DNA of 64,000 nucleotides from MADRE3 sp963718195. Lineage in GTDB: Bacteria > Desulfobacterota > Desulfobulbia > Desulfobulbales > Desulfocapsaceae. The stretch spans positions 62,001-126,000 of the forward strand of contig CAVQYQ010000004.1 of NCBI GenBank assembly GCA_963718195.1, written 5' to 3'. A program made the position numbers and the translations under genes. Shown in pieces: positions 9,638 to 18,918 of this stretch (positions are counted from its first letter, which is position 1; the number at the start of each line of letters is the position of its first letter). The notes under the pieces are model-generated. The model was not told the DNA's origin. It saw only the letters and a program-made list of their open reading frames with translations, and did not search any database.

Positions 9638-11456
9638 CTAGATAGTCAGGATAAATTCGCTCCCTTCACCACGTTTACTTTTTACATCGACGCTGCCCTG
9701 GTGAGCCTGGACGATATGTTTGACGATCGACAATCCCAGACCGGTTCCGCCCAGCTTGCGATTACGCGCCTTGTCACTTCTGTAAAACCGTTCAAAAAGC
9801 CGGGGGAGATGTTCTTTTGCGATGCCAACACCATTGTCAATCACGCGGATCTCGACGCACTGCTGCTCGCCATGCATGAGGTTAGTCACCTTGATGGTCA
9901 CACAGCCTCCCTGCTCACTATAGGTAATTCCATTTATCAGCAAATTGACGATAGCCTGCTCGAAAAGGGTTCGGTTAATCTTCAGCTGGATATCGTCAGC
10001 ACAGTCAACAACCAGTGAAACCTCTTTCTCCCGTGCTTTATGAAAACAGGTCTGCAGCGCATCTTCGAGGACTGGCAGCAGCGGCTGATATTCAAAACTC
10101 ATTTCCCTGTTGTTGGTTTCTTCAATCCTTGAAAGGGCGAGGAGATCATCAATAATTTCACTGAGCTGCTCGGATTGTCGCAGTACAATTTCGAGGAATT
10201 TCTTTGCATTGTCCTTATCGTCAATTGCTCCTTCGAGCAAGGTCTCCACATAGCCTCGAATTGAGGTGATCGGTGTCCTCAATTCATGGGACACATTGGC
10301 AACAAAATCGCTGCGAACATTCTCTAATCGCCTCATCCGGGTTACGTCGTTAAGAACAACAAGAACACCGACACCCGAGCCGTTTCCGTCATAAAGGGCA
10401 ACAGCATGGGTCTGCAAATAGACGTTCTCCGAAACTATTTGATAGCGTGATCTCATCCTCGAGTGGTTCTTCAGTTGATAAAACCTCTTCGATCTGGCGA
10501 TGAATTGCAGCGTTTCTGATAACTTCCTGTACCAGGCAGCCCTGGGCTTCACTCTGATTAACTTTGAACATCTGTGCTGCAGCTGTATTTATGCTTATGA
10601 TTCGTTCGTCCCTGTCAACGGCGATAACCGACTCCACCATGCTTGAAAAAACTGTTTCCAACTGATTTCGCTGATTCACAATGGTGTTGATCTTCTCATC
10701 AAGCTGGTCGGCCATCTGATCCATTGCCGTTGACAGCGTTGCCACCTCTTGGCAAGCGGTGATTTTTTTCATCATCATTCGCTGGCTGAAATCGCCCTCC
10801 GAATAATGACGTGCCCGTTTTGTCATCTCTTCAAGCGGACGACTTATATTTCTTGACACGAAAAGGGTTACAATAAATGCGACAAAGATCGCAAAAATTG
10901 TCGCAATCATCAATTTATTATTCAGCTTGCTCAGAGCGGAATCAATTGCAGTTAATGGCTCGGACAGCCTGAGTACTGCCGAGGAAAGGACACCGTTCTG
11001 GTCGCCGCTCGTTCTGGATCGATAGGTTATCGGAATCGCCGCATAGAGCAGCCGTTCTCCAAGCGTGTTGCTGAAACGAAGAGATGTGCCCGGAGTACCG
11101 CTGAATGCTTGATCAACCTCGGGACGTTGCCTGTGGTTGTCCATATCCGCCGGATTCTCCATCGTATCGGCCACGACCGTACCATCCTCACCAATGACCG
11201 TAATCCTTGTTTCCGAAGCCCGTCCGGATTGGACAGCAAATTGACGCAACTCCTCCGCCTTTTGTTCTTCCAGCATTTTTACAACGTTTGAACTGATGAG
11301 ATTTGCCCGGTTTATGAGGTCAACAGTAGACTCCTTGATATAAAACGAATCAGCTGTATATGAGCTGTACCAGCCAACCACAAGGATTGATACCAGTATA
11401 ATGATCAGTGTCGCTGGAAATATTTGCCAGAACAGTCTCTTCTGTTTTAAAAACAT
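9638..11456 (-). pseudogene. phoR: PhoR-type phosphate sensor histidine kinase, split by a frameshift
   Basis: The first frame (11456 to about 10420) gives a TM segment (residues about 8-28), an extracytoplasmic sensor, a second TM, a HAMP domain and a PAS start, ending wrongly in FADPCCCPL. The second frame carries the PAS end (NVYLQTHAVALYDGNG), the H-box NVSHELRTPITSIRGYVETL, and ATPase boxes including DNGVGIAKEHLPRLFERFYR and GTGLGLSIV. One extra base near 10419 (in ACGTCTATTT on the coding strand) accounts for the switch; without it the protein is 605 aa. phoB lies 15 bp upstream. The kinase would phosphorylate PhoB under phosphate limitation. Confidence 0.88.
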
Positions 11457-11471
11457 CTTCGGATTCCTTTG

Positions 11472-12182
11472 CTATTGGGCAGACTGAAAGCGGTAGCCAA
11501 TCCCCCGGACAGTTTCTATCAACGTTCCGGAATCCCCCATTTTCTTTCTCAGGCCAAAGATCTGTACATCAATGGCCCGTGGAGTGACGAGAAAATCATA
11601 TCCTCTCACCGAATCAATTATCTGCTGCCTGGTAAAGACCCACCCGGGTTTTTCCGCCAGCAGTACAAGGATGCCAAATTCAGTCATGGTGAGCTGCAGT
11701 TTTTCATCTTTTAGAGTTACCTCATGGCGCCCCTTGTTGATCGTCAGGTTATCAATAACGATGACCGACCGGTTCTTTTCATTCTTGCCTCTGCTCTTCT
11801 CAGCCCCCCTCCTTAACACAGCCTTGATCCTGGCAATCAATACTTTGGGGCTGAACGGTTTTGTTATGTAGTCATCAGCCCCGCATTCGAGCCCCTTGAT
11901 GATGTCCTCTTCCTCACCTTTTGCTGTGAGCATGATAATCGGAATGTGCGAACCGCTTCTTTTTGCTTTTGCCTTGATTGATTCGCACACCTCAAGTCCA
12001 CTCATACCGGGCAGCATCAAGTCAAGGAGAATGCAGTCTATATCCTCCTTGAGCACATACTCGAGTCCTTCTTCTCCGGTATCGGCACAGGTAACGTGAA
12101 ATCCCGCCTTGATCAGGTTATAGCTGACTAACTGCTGAATGGCCATCTCATCTTCTACAATAAGTATATGTACTTTGCCCAT
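11472..12182 (-). CDS. phoB: phosphate regulon response regulator PhoB
   Basis: 236 aa, intact. Receiver domain at residues 1-120 with acidic pocket VEDE, phospho-acceptor in CILLDLMLPG, and conserved MLTAKGEE and DDYITKPFSP. The C-terminal OmpR/PhoB winged helix follows (LTMTEFGILVLLAEKPG, VTPRAIDVQIFGLRKKMG, TVRGIGYRF). It would bind pho boxes upstream of pst and phoU once phosphorylated by PhoR, encoded next on the same strand after 15 bp. It is divergent from phoU, so 12183-12479 should be a shared Pho-controlled region. Confidence 0.93.
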   Translation of the reverse strand: MGKVHILIVEDEMAIQQLVSYNLIKAGFHVTCADTGEEGLEYVLKEDIDCILLDLMLPGMSGLEVCESIKAKAKRSGSHIPIIMLTAKGEEEDIIKGLECGADDYITKPFSPKVLIARIKAVLRRGAEKSRGKNEKNRSVIVIDNLTINKGRHEVTLKDEKLQLTMTEFGILVLLAEKPGWVFTRQQIIDSVRGYDFLVTPRAIDVQIFGLRKKMGDSGTLIETVRGIGYRFQSAQ

Positions 12183-12479
12183 AGCTCTTCTGCTGCTTGG
12201 AATGATTTAGCATTATTACATGTAAACGAGTTGTTGAGATTATCTGTCTTTAAAAGGGTTACTTCATTGACGGTATAAAAGCATCCCCATGATCCTTGCC
12301 CCTATATGTTCAGCATTTTACTACCGCCCGCAAGCTCTTTTCCTGGCCCTAACACAATCATAATATTCTCTTAACCTGTCAAAAACAAACCTCACCTATC
12401 TTAACATTCAGATTTTGATCCAGTGCAATAGCTATTGAGGATCAACAGACGATCAATCAAAACCAAAGGACATCTATTG
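12183..12479. promoter_or_regulatory. divergent phoB / phoU intergenic region with possible pho-box-like repeats
   Basis: The segment 12368-12409 carries CTTAACCTGTC, AAACCTCACC and TCTTAACAT elements that loosely resemble the direct repeats of PhoB sites. The spacing is not the strict 11-bp register, so this is only a candidate. A GAGG/AAAGGA ribosome site precedes the phoU ATG at 12480. Confidence 0.35.
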
Positions 12480-13145
12480 ATGGAGCCACATTATACGTTT
12501 CATATCGAACTGCGAAATCTCAACAAGAGACTTCTTAATCTCACTGCTCTGGTCGAAGACCGTGTCAGACGAGCAGCTGCTGTTGTTAAGTCCCAGGAAA
12601 AAACAGAGGTGCAGTCCATTATCCTCTCTGATTATGAAATTGATGAGATGGAGATTGAGATTGAGGAGGACTGTTTAAAAATCATGGCGCTTCACCAGCC
12701 GGTTGCCAGCGACTTGACGATTCCTCATCGCGGTTATCAAGATCAACCTGAAATGGAGCGAATCGCCGATATGGCTGTCAATATTGCCATGTGTGTCGAA
12801 GCAATTTCGAAATCAAAGGCTAAACACCTGTTAAAAGACATCGACTTTTCAGACATGTCCGAGAAAACTATTGCCATGCTGAGAATGAGCCTTGATGCCC
12901 TGGTAAACCGAGACGCTCTCTGGCCCGGAAGGTATTTCTGCTCGATGATGAAGTCGATATGCTCAGAAACGAAGTGTACAGCAGGGTCAAAGATCTTATC
13001 CGACATCACCCTGAACATCCCGGATGTCTTGATCAATACATACCTGCTGGCCCTACATCTGGAACGGATCGGGGATCGGGCAACTAATATTTCAGAGGAG
13101 GTCATCTACCTTGTTGAAGGGGTCGTGACCAAGACAATATCATAA
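12480..13145 (+). CDS. phoU: phosphate transport regulator PhoU with two internal frame excursions
   Basis: The frame is open from ATG 12480 (AAAGGA ribosome site) to TAA 13143-13145, 221 aa, the normal PhoU length. Parts are canonical: LTALVEDRVRRA, MERIADMAVNIA, LHLERIGDRATNISEEVIYLVEG. Between VASDL and MERIAD the expected helix RFLIAVIKINL appears in frame +1 (12718-12750), so one base is gained at about 12717 and one lost at about 12751. Between VNRDA and YLLALHL the expected LARKVFLLDDEVDMLRNEVY appears in frame -1 (12920-13036), with a second loss/gain pair. Each pair restores the frame. PhoU links Pst to PhoR signalling. Confidence 0.8.
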   Translation: MEPHYTFHIELRNLNKRLLNLTALVEDRVRRAAAVVKSQEKTEVQSIILSDYEIDEMEIEIEEDCLKIMALHQPVASDLTIPHRGYQDQPEMERIADMAVNIAMCVEAISKSKAKHLLKDIDFSDMSEKTIAMLRMSLDALVNRDALWPGRYFCSMMKSICSETKCTAGSKILSDITLNIPDVLINTYLLALHLERIGDRATNISEEVIYLVEGVVTKTIS

Positions 13146-13175
13146 CCGCAAACTCCTCTAAGGGCTGAAACCACG

Positions 13176-14562
13176 ATGATTTACAATTTCTCTTTTCTCG
13201 TTATCATAGGTATGAAGCCGATGCCTTTCTGCTCGGCAGGAACCGGGCAATCAAACTGTCTGCTGCCCAGGGTGGAATCAGGACACTTCATTCTCTCCCC
13301 AGTCATTACGGGGTGTTTACCGCCTTGCTCGGAGCCCTGCCTGCACTGCTCATTTATGGTCTCTGGCTCTCCGTTGAAACATCTGTAGCTGGACACCCAG
13401 ATAATAAATGAGTTACCGTCTTCTTTAATCAGTGAGCAGGGGAGTGAGCGTTCACTGGTTCTCAATGATATAAAAAATACAATCGAAGGCAATGTCACGG
13501 TCAACTCGAGCGAATCCATAAAAGAGGCTGCAGTCGTTACCTGTCAATACAGGCAAACTATCGCACGATTCATCACTGCGGCGACCATTTCACTGACCTT
13601 CATGCTGGCATTTTTGTTGCCTACCGCGAGATCAACCCAAACCTTCGAGCACGAAATATCGTTGAGAAGGTTATCACATTGGCTCTGCTGCTCTGCTCCG
13701 GAGTTGCCATCCTGACCACACTTGGAATTGTTCTTTCTGTTTTGTTTGAAGCCATCCGGTTCTTTAAAATTGTTCCACTTCAGGATTTTCTTTTTGGGCT
13801 CACCTGGAGTCCCCAGATGGCGATCAGGCAGGACCAGGCAGGATCATCAGGGGCTTTCGGTGCTGTTCCTATATTCACCGGAACCTTTATGATCGCCGGG
13901 ATTGCAATGGCCGTTGCGATTCCAATCGGATTGCTGGCTGCCATCTATTTGTCAGAATATGCCAACCAGAAATTCCGAGCGATTGCCAAGCCGCTGCTTG
14001 AAATTCTTGCCGGTATTCCAACCGTTGTCTACGGTTTTTTTGCAGCCTTACCGTTGCACCGCTGCTTCGGGATACCGGGTCTTTTTTCGGTATGTCCGTC
14101 GCCTCTGAGAGTGCCCTTGCTGCCGGTCTGGTGATGGGTATCATGATTATCCCATTTGTCTCTTCTCTGTCAGATGATGTAATCCATGCGGTTCCACAGG
14201 CACTTCGCGACGGTTCCTACGGACTCGGTGCTACCCGTTATGAAACCATCAAGTACGTCATTTTTCCTGCGGCTCTGCCGGGAATAGTCGGAGGCGTTCT
14301 GCTGGCCATATCCCGCGCTGTTGGAGAGACAATGATCGTGGTCATGGCGGCAGGCCTTGCGGCAAACCTTACGGCTAATCCATTTCAGGCGGTTACAACG
14401 GTTACCGTACAGATTGTCACACTTCTCGTGGGTGACCAGGAGTTTGACAGCCCGAAGACGCTTGCAGCCTTCGCTCTCGGCCTGGTGTTGTTCATTTTCA
14501 CCCTGATTTTAAATATTATCGCCCTTCGAGTGGTCAGAAAATATCGCGAACAATATGAATAA
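13176..14562 (+). pseudogene. pstC: phosphate ABC transporter permease PstC with at least four indels
   Basis: Conserved pieces follow each other in different frames: MIYNFSFLVIIG (frame from 13176); YEADAFLLGRNRAIKLSAAQ then HSLPSHYGVFTALLGALPAL (from 13211); NELPSSLISEQGSERSLVLN to MLAF (from 13407); FVAYREINPNLRARNIVEKV through the permease core to YGFFAAL (from 13616); and TVAPLLRDTGSFFGMSVASE to the end (from about 14050). The inferred changes are -1 near 13211, +1 near 13406, -1 in a T-run at 13611-13615 and -1 near 14049. Correcting them gives 462 aa of the long-N-terminus PstC type. A further compensated pair near 13532-13565 is possible. Inner-membrane phosphate channel subunit. Confidence 0.85.
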
Positions 14563-14595
14563 AACAATACGTCTTATCCGAATAGATAATTTCCT

Positions 14596-15869
14596 ATGCA
14601 GACCAAACAGAAATCATTGCGCTCATCGAACCACAGCAAGTCATTAAGGCGTCGCTACAGGTCGGAACAGCAATTTAAATGGCTAGGGATATCGGCCATT
14701 TCATCGCCCTGGCCTTTCTTGCCTTTCTTTTCATCTCCATCATAGGTAATGGTTACACCGCCTTCATGCAGACTTTTATTCAGCTGGAGGTCAGCCTTGA
14801 GAAGAGCTACTTCTCCGATCCCGACCTGTCCCAGGCTGATTATGGAGGAATCGTCAAGGCCTCGCTGCGAAGCAAATTTCCCGACGTCAGTTCGAGAAAG
14901 GACAAGAAAATGCTCTACGATCTTGTCAGCAAAGGTGCCGCCTTCAAACTCATGGATATGGTCAAGGCAGATCCGAAACTGATCTCCAGCCATATCAAGG
15001 TCTGGGTGCCAGCAAATGACGATGTCGATATGCTGATGAAAGGTTATATCGATATTGACCAGCCAGAAAGTAATCGCCGAATCAAAGACAAGCAATATCA
15101 ATGGATTAAAACGCTCGAAAGTGGCGGGCTGGTAAAAATGAAATTCAATTCCATCTTTTTTACCGCAGGAGATTCAAGAGAGCCTGAACTGGCCGGAATT
15201 GGGGGAGCCGCTAAAGGATCATTTTACACCCTGCTGATCACGCTCATGCTCTCATTTCCGATCGGGGTGGCTGCGGCCATCTACCTTGAAGAGTTTGCCC
15301 CCGATTCCCCTGTTACCGAACTTATCGAGGTTAACATCAACAACCTCGCTGCCGTACCATCGATTATCTTTGGTCTCCTGGGACTGGCGATTTTCATCAA
15401 TTTCTGGGGAATCCCAAGATCAACGCCAATTGTCGGCGGGCTGGTCCTGACCCTGATGACACTTCCCACCATCATCATTGCAGCCCGCGCCTCAATCAAA
15501 TCAGTGCCGCCCTCTATCAGAGAGGCAGCGCTTGGTGTTGGGGCCTCCAAGATCCAGACCGTCTTTCATCATGTGCTTCCGCTTGCCCTTCCCGGAATGC
15601 TTACCGGCACCATTATCGGAATGGCACGGGCTCTTGGTGAAACGGCACCCCTGCTGATGATCGGCATGGTCGCCTTTATTGCCGATATACCCGGCAATGT
15701 AACTGACCCGGCAACGGCTCTGCCGGTTCAGATCTATCTCTGGGCTGACAGTCCTGAACGGGCTTTTGTAGAGAAGAACTCTGCCGCGATCATTGTTCTG
15801 CTTGGTTTCCTGATCACAATGAATGCGGTTGCTGTTTATATGCGAAATAAGTTTGAAATCAAATGGTAA
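14596..15869 (+). pseudogene. pstA: phosphate ABC transporter permease PstA, N-terminal frameshift
   Basis: The family N-terminus starts at ATG 14596 (MQTKQKSLRSSNHSKSLRRR, then EQQFKWLGISAI) but is in frame 1, while the rest, from FIALAFLAFLFISIIGNGYT, is in frame 0. One base is missing near 14700-14705. An in-frame ATG at 14679 could start a shortened 396-aa product without the basic cytoplasmic tail. The permease core is intact: GVAAAIYLEEFAPDSPVTEL, NNLAAVPSIIFGLLGLAIF, the EAALGVGASKIQTVFHHVLP coupling loop and ALGETAPLLMIG. It has an insert of about 100 residues before the core, as in large-type PstA. Follows pstC by 33 bp. Confidence 0.85.
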
Positions 15870-15925
15870 AACAAACGGACAATCAGAACAATCTGACAGC
15901 CAACACACCAAACAAGGAGAAACAA

Positions 15926-16971
15926 ATGAAAGTAAAAGGATTAATTGCAGCTTGTGCGATGACTGCTGCAGCACTCACAACCTCGCCCGCTCAGGCGAAT
16001 CGCGACTACATTTCCATTGTCGGTTCATCAACGGTATATCCGTTTCGCCACCGTTGTGGCTGAGCAGTACGGTAAGATGACAAATTTCAAGACTCCGAAA
16101 ATTGAGTCAACCGGTTCGGGCGGCGGCTTTAAGCTGTTCTGCTCCGGTGTCGGAGTTGAGCATCCCGATATTACGAACGCCTCTCGTGCGATCAAGAGCT
16201 CAGAAATAGAAAAGTGTATGTCCAACGGGGTCAAGGAAATCATTGAAGTGAAAATCGGCTACGATGGTATCGTTCTTGCCAATTCCAAAAAGAGTGACCA
16301 GATGAAACTGTCCCGCAAGGATATCTTCATGGCACTTGCCAAAGAGGTTCCCGGTAGTGACGGCACAGCTCATGGCCAACCCTTATAAAACCTGGAAGGA
16401 TGTGAATCCGGAACTGCCTGCTGTCGCAATCGAAGTTCTTGGCCCACCGCCTACCTCCGGAACCCGGGACGCCTTTGTTGAGCTGGCCATGGAAGGCGGT
16501 GCTAAAGAATTTGATTCCCTGGTAGCGCTGAGAAAATCTGACAAGAAAGCGTTCGCAAGGATCGCGCACACCCTGCGTGAAGACGGAGCCTATGTCGAAG
16601 CAGGAGAAAATGATAACCTGATCGTCCAGAAACTTCAGGCCAACCCGAGTGCTCTTGGTATTTTTGGTTTCTCGTTTCTTGACCAGAATGGCGATGTCGT
16701 ACAGGGTTCACTTGTGGACGGTGAAGCCCCGACCTTTGAAAATATTGCCGATGGTAAATACCCGGTTTCAAGACCGCTCTTTTTTTACGTGAAAAAGGCA
16801 CACGTCGGCACCATACCCGGCATGGAAGAATATCTGGGTGAGTTTACCAGTGAGAAGGCCTGGGGGCCTGAGGGTTACCTCGCTGACAAGGGCATGATTC
16901 CGATGCCGAATGCTGAGCGAAAGGACTATTATCAGAGCGTAAAGGAACTGAAACCGATCGCTGCCAAGTAA
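15926..16971 (+). pseudogene. pstS: phosphate-binding periplasmic protein PstS, two frameshifts
   Basis: ATG 15926 follows AAGGAGA. A signal peptide (MKVKGLIAACAMTAAALTTS, cleavage near PAQA-NRD) leads to SIVGSSTVYPF, then an extra C at about 16046 shifts to ATVVAEQYGKMTNFKTPKIE and STGSGGGFKLFCSGVG, with phosphate-site residues SSTV, STGSGGG and ASRAIKSSE. A second extra base (G near 16349) shifts to VVTAQLMANPYKTWKDVNPE, then PPTSGTRDAFVELAM to the stop. Removing both bases gives 347 aa, a normal length. Captures phosphate for the Pst ABC transporter. Lies 56 bp after pstA. Confidence 0.87.
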
Positions 16972-17019
16972 GCAATGCATCAGACTGATAACCAATGATC
17001 ATCAGTCATTCTATGCAGA

Positions 17020-17064
17020 AACAGATCACCAGGCTTGACCGTTCTGGTGATCTGTTGTTATTTT
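17020..17064 (+). terminator. hairpin between pstS and pstB
   Basis: Perfect 13-bp arms AACAGATCACCAG (17020-17032) and CTGGTGATCTGTT (17044-17056) with an 11-nt loop, followed by GTTATTTTAA. It sits 49 bp after the pstS stop and 30 bp before the pstB start. It looks like a partial terminator or 3'-end stabiliser that would raise pstS mRNA relative to pstB, a common arrangement for binding-protein genes. Confidence 0.75.
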
Positions 17065-17093
17065 AACACAGAGCAACACCATACAGGACTATC

Positions 17094-17972
17094 ATGGATA
17101 CTACGCTTGATGTTTTTAAGTCAAATGTCTCTCACCTTGATGCCGAGGATCAGATTATGACAGATATTGCAGCCGAGAATCTCAACAGGGAAACGGTAGG
17201 TAATCCATTTGTGGACACTCCTCGCATGACCTGCAGAGATGTATCTGTTTTTTACAGCGCAACTCTGGCAATTAATCAGGTAAGCATTGATGTTGGCTGT
17301 AATGAGGTACTCGCCATGATAGGCCCGTCCGGCTGCGGTAAATCTACCTTTCTGCGCTGCCTCAATCGGATGAACGATACCGTTCCCGGTTGCCGGGTTG
17401 AAGGTGAAATCTGTCTCGATGGTGAAAACATTTATCATCCGGATGTCGACGTTGTGCCGCTTCGTGCCAGAGTCGGGATGGTATTTCAAAAACCCAACCC
17501 GTTCCCCAAATCGATATATGACAACGTCGCCTACGGACCCAAGATCCATGGGCTTGTTGCAAACAAAGGTGAGCTCGACCAAATCGTTGAGACATCGCTT
17601 GTCAGAGCGGGATTGTGGGAGGAGGCGAAAGACCGGCTCAGCGAACCCGGGACCGGCCTCTCGGGAGGTCAGCAGCAGCGTTTATGCATTGCCCGCGCCA
17701 TTGCTGTCAGTCCGGAAGTCATCCTGATGGATGAACCCTGTTCTGCACTAGACCCGATCGCCACGGCACGGATCGAGGAGCTGATCGGAGAGCTGCGCCT
17801 CCAGTTTTCCATTGTTATCGTTACCCACGCAATGCAACAGGCTGCCAGAGTTTCTCAGCGTACCGCTTATTTTCACCTTGGCGACCTAATCGAGGTCGGA
17901 GCGACAGATCAGATTTTCACCAATCCGAAACATCAGCTTACCGAAGATTATATTACCGGACGTTTCGGTTGA
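17094..17972 (+). CDS. pstB: phosphate ABC transporter ATP-binding protein PstB
   Basis: 292 aa, intact. Walker A GPSGCGKST, Q-loop region VGMVFQKPNPFPKSIYDNVA, signature LSGGQQQRLCIARAIA, Walker B VILMDEPCSALDP, and switch His in VIVTHAMQQAARV. The PstB-specific RCLNRMND after Walker A is present. About 45 extra residues precede the usual start; an internal ATG at 17158 or 17227 could be used instead. Cytoplasmic ATPase powering PstC/PstA import of phosphate. It ends 5 bp from the convergent pseudo-kinase gene. Confidence 0.93.
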   Translation: MDTTLDVFKSNVSHLDAEDQIMTDIAAENLNRETVGNPFVDTPRMTCRDVSVFYSATLAINQVSIDVGCNEVLAMIGPSGCGKSTFLRCLNRMNDTVPGCRVEGEICLDGENIYHPDVDVVPLRARVGMVFQKPNPFPKSIYDNVAYGPKIHGLVANKGELDQIVETSLVRAGLWEEAKDRLSEPGTGLSGGQQQRLCIARAIAVSPEVILMDEPCSALDPIATARIEELIGELRLQFSIVIVTHAMQQAARVSQRTAYFHLGDLIEVGATDQIFTNPKHQLTEDYITGRFG

Positions 17973-17977
17973 AAAAC

Positions 17978-18901
17978 TCAGTTGCTGAACCGCTCGCTTA
18001 TTTTCTGCCACTGATCAGCGATTCGTTCGCCGCTGTCAATGATCTGCTCGAGCATCCGTTTCTGCTCCCCGGATGGCTGAGTTTCCGATTCCAGCAGGAG
18101 TTGGGCATAGTTGATCATAGCGTTGAGATTATTTGCTGTCTCATTAATCGTTCTTGAAAGTATTTCCCGCTCTTCTGAAACCTGTGACGAATCCTCACCT
18201 TGAGCTAATGCATTCTGCGCCATAATCCGGTTCAGTGAGTTGGTTATCTCTACGATTTCAGTGGCCACGTCAGCACTGCAGCTCAGCTCGCCGCCTTCTC
18301 CAGCAGTGTGGCTGATCTGGCGGGACAACTCAAACATCGGGCTGATTGCCTTTCGGTAGAGCAGGACAAGAATGAAACTGGCACAGCTGATCAGAAGCCC
18401 CATTGTTCCGATAATGGTGAGCTGAAAACTGACAACGGAATTGCGGATCTGGCCGGTAATCACCCTGTCAATTTTGAAGAGATTATCGCCAATAACCCGG
18501 AGGTCCTGCTGGATTTTGAGTCCTGTTTTTATCTCATCCTGGTCTGTACCTACTTTTCTTAAATCGATAACGAGACCGGCCAAGTCTATCCTGTCAGTCA
18601 AGGCGAGCTTGTACTGGCCAGGGATACTATCACTATCGAAAAACCTGGTGATCATATTGTTCAGTTCCTCAATTTCAGGAATAACTCCTTTGAGCATCTG
18701 ATAATCCCTGCTGATCAGCGATTCCGTCACCTGTTCCCGCACTGTCGCAAAAGAGAAGAGGGTCCTTTCGCTGAGTTGGCTGGTCGCAGCGTACTCCCTG
18801 TTCAGCTGGAACTGTCGTACCCCGAGAATAATGACGAGAAACAGCGATATGCCGATGATAAAAAAACTTATGGAAATAAGGGATTTAGTGGATTTCAACA
18901 T
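17978..18901 (-). CDS. membrane sensor with histidine-less DHp domain (pseudo-kinase)
   Basis: 307 aa. TM1 at residues about 8-28, a helical extracytoplasmic domain (30-155), TM2 at about 160-182, a HAMP-like linker, then a coiled coil ending in TINETANNLNAMINYAQLLL (251-270). That stretch aligns base for base with HEVNNPINGIINYAQLLL of the kinase encoded at 23437-24585, with the phospho-His replaced by Asn253. The ATP-binding domain is absent; the protein stops 35 residues later. It could titrate, dimerise with or scaffold a real kinase, but cannot be a kinase itself. It follows ftsH by 17 bp, so the two are probably co-transcribed. No specific family name recognised. Confidence 0.75.
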   Translation of the reverse strand: MLKSTKSLISISFFIIGISLFLVIILGVRQFQLNREYAATSQLSERTLFSFATVREQVTESLISRDYQMLKGVIPEIEELNNMITRFFDSDSIPGQYKLALTDRIDLAGLVIDLRKVGTDQDEIKTGLKIQQDLRVIGDNLFKIDRVITGQIRNSVVSFQLTIIGTMGLLISCASFILVLLYRKAISPMFELSRQISHTAGEGGELSCSADVATEIVEITNSLNRIMAQNALAQGEDSSQVSEEREILSRTINETANNLNAMINYAQLLLESETQPSGEQKRMLEQIIDSGERIADQWQKISERFSN

Positions 18902-18918
18902 AGCTAGTTATAAAGAGC

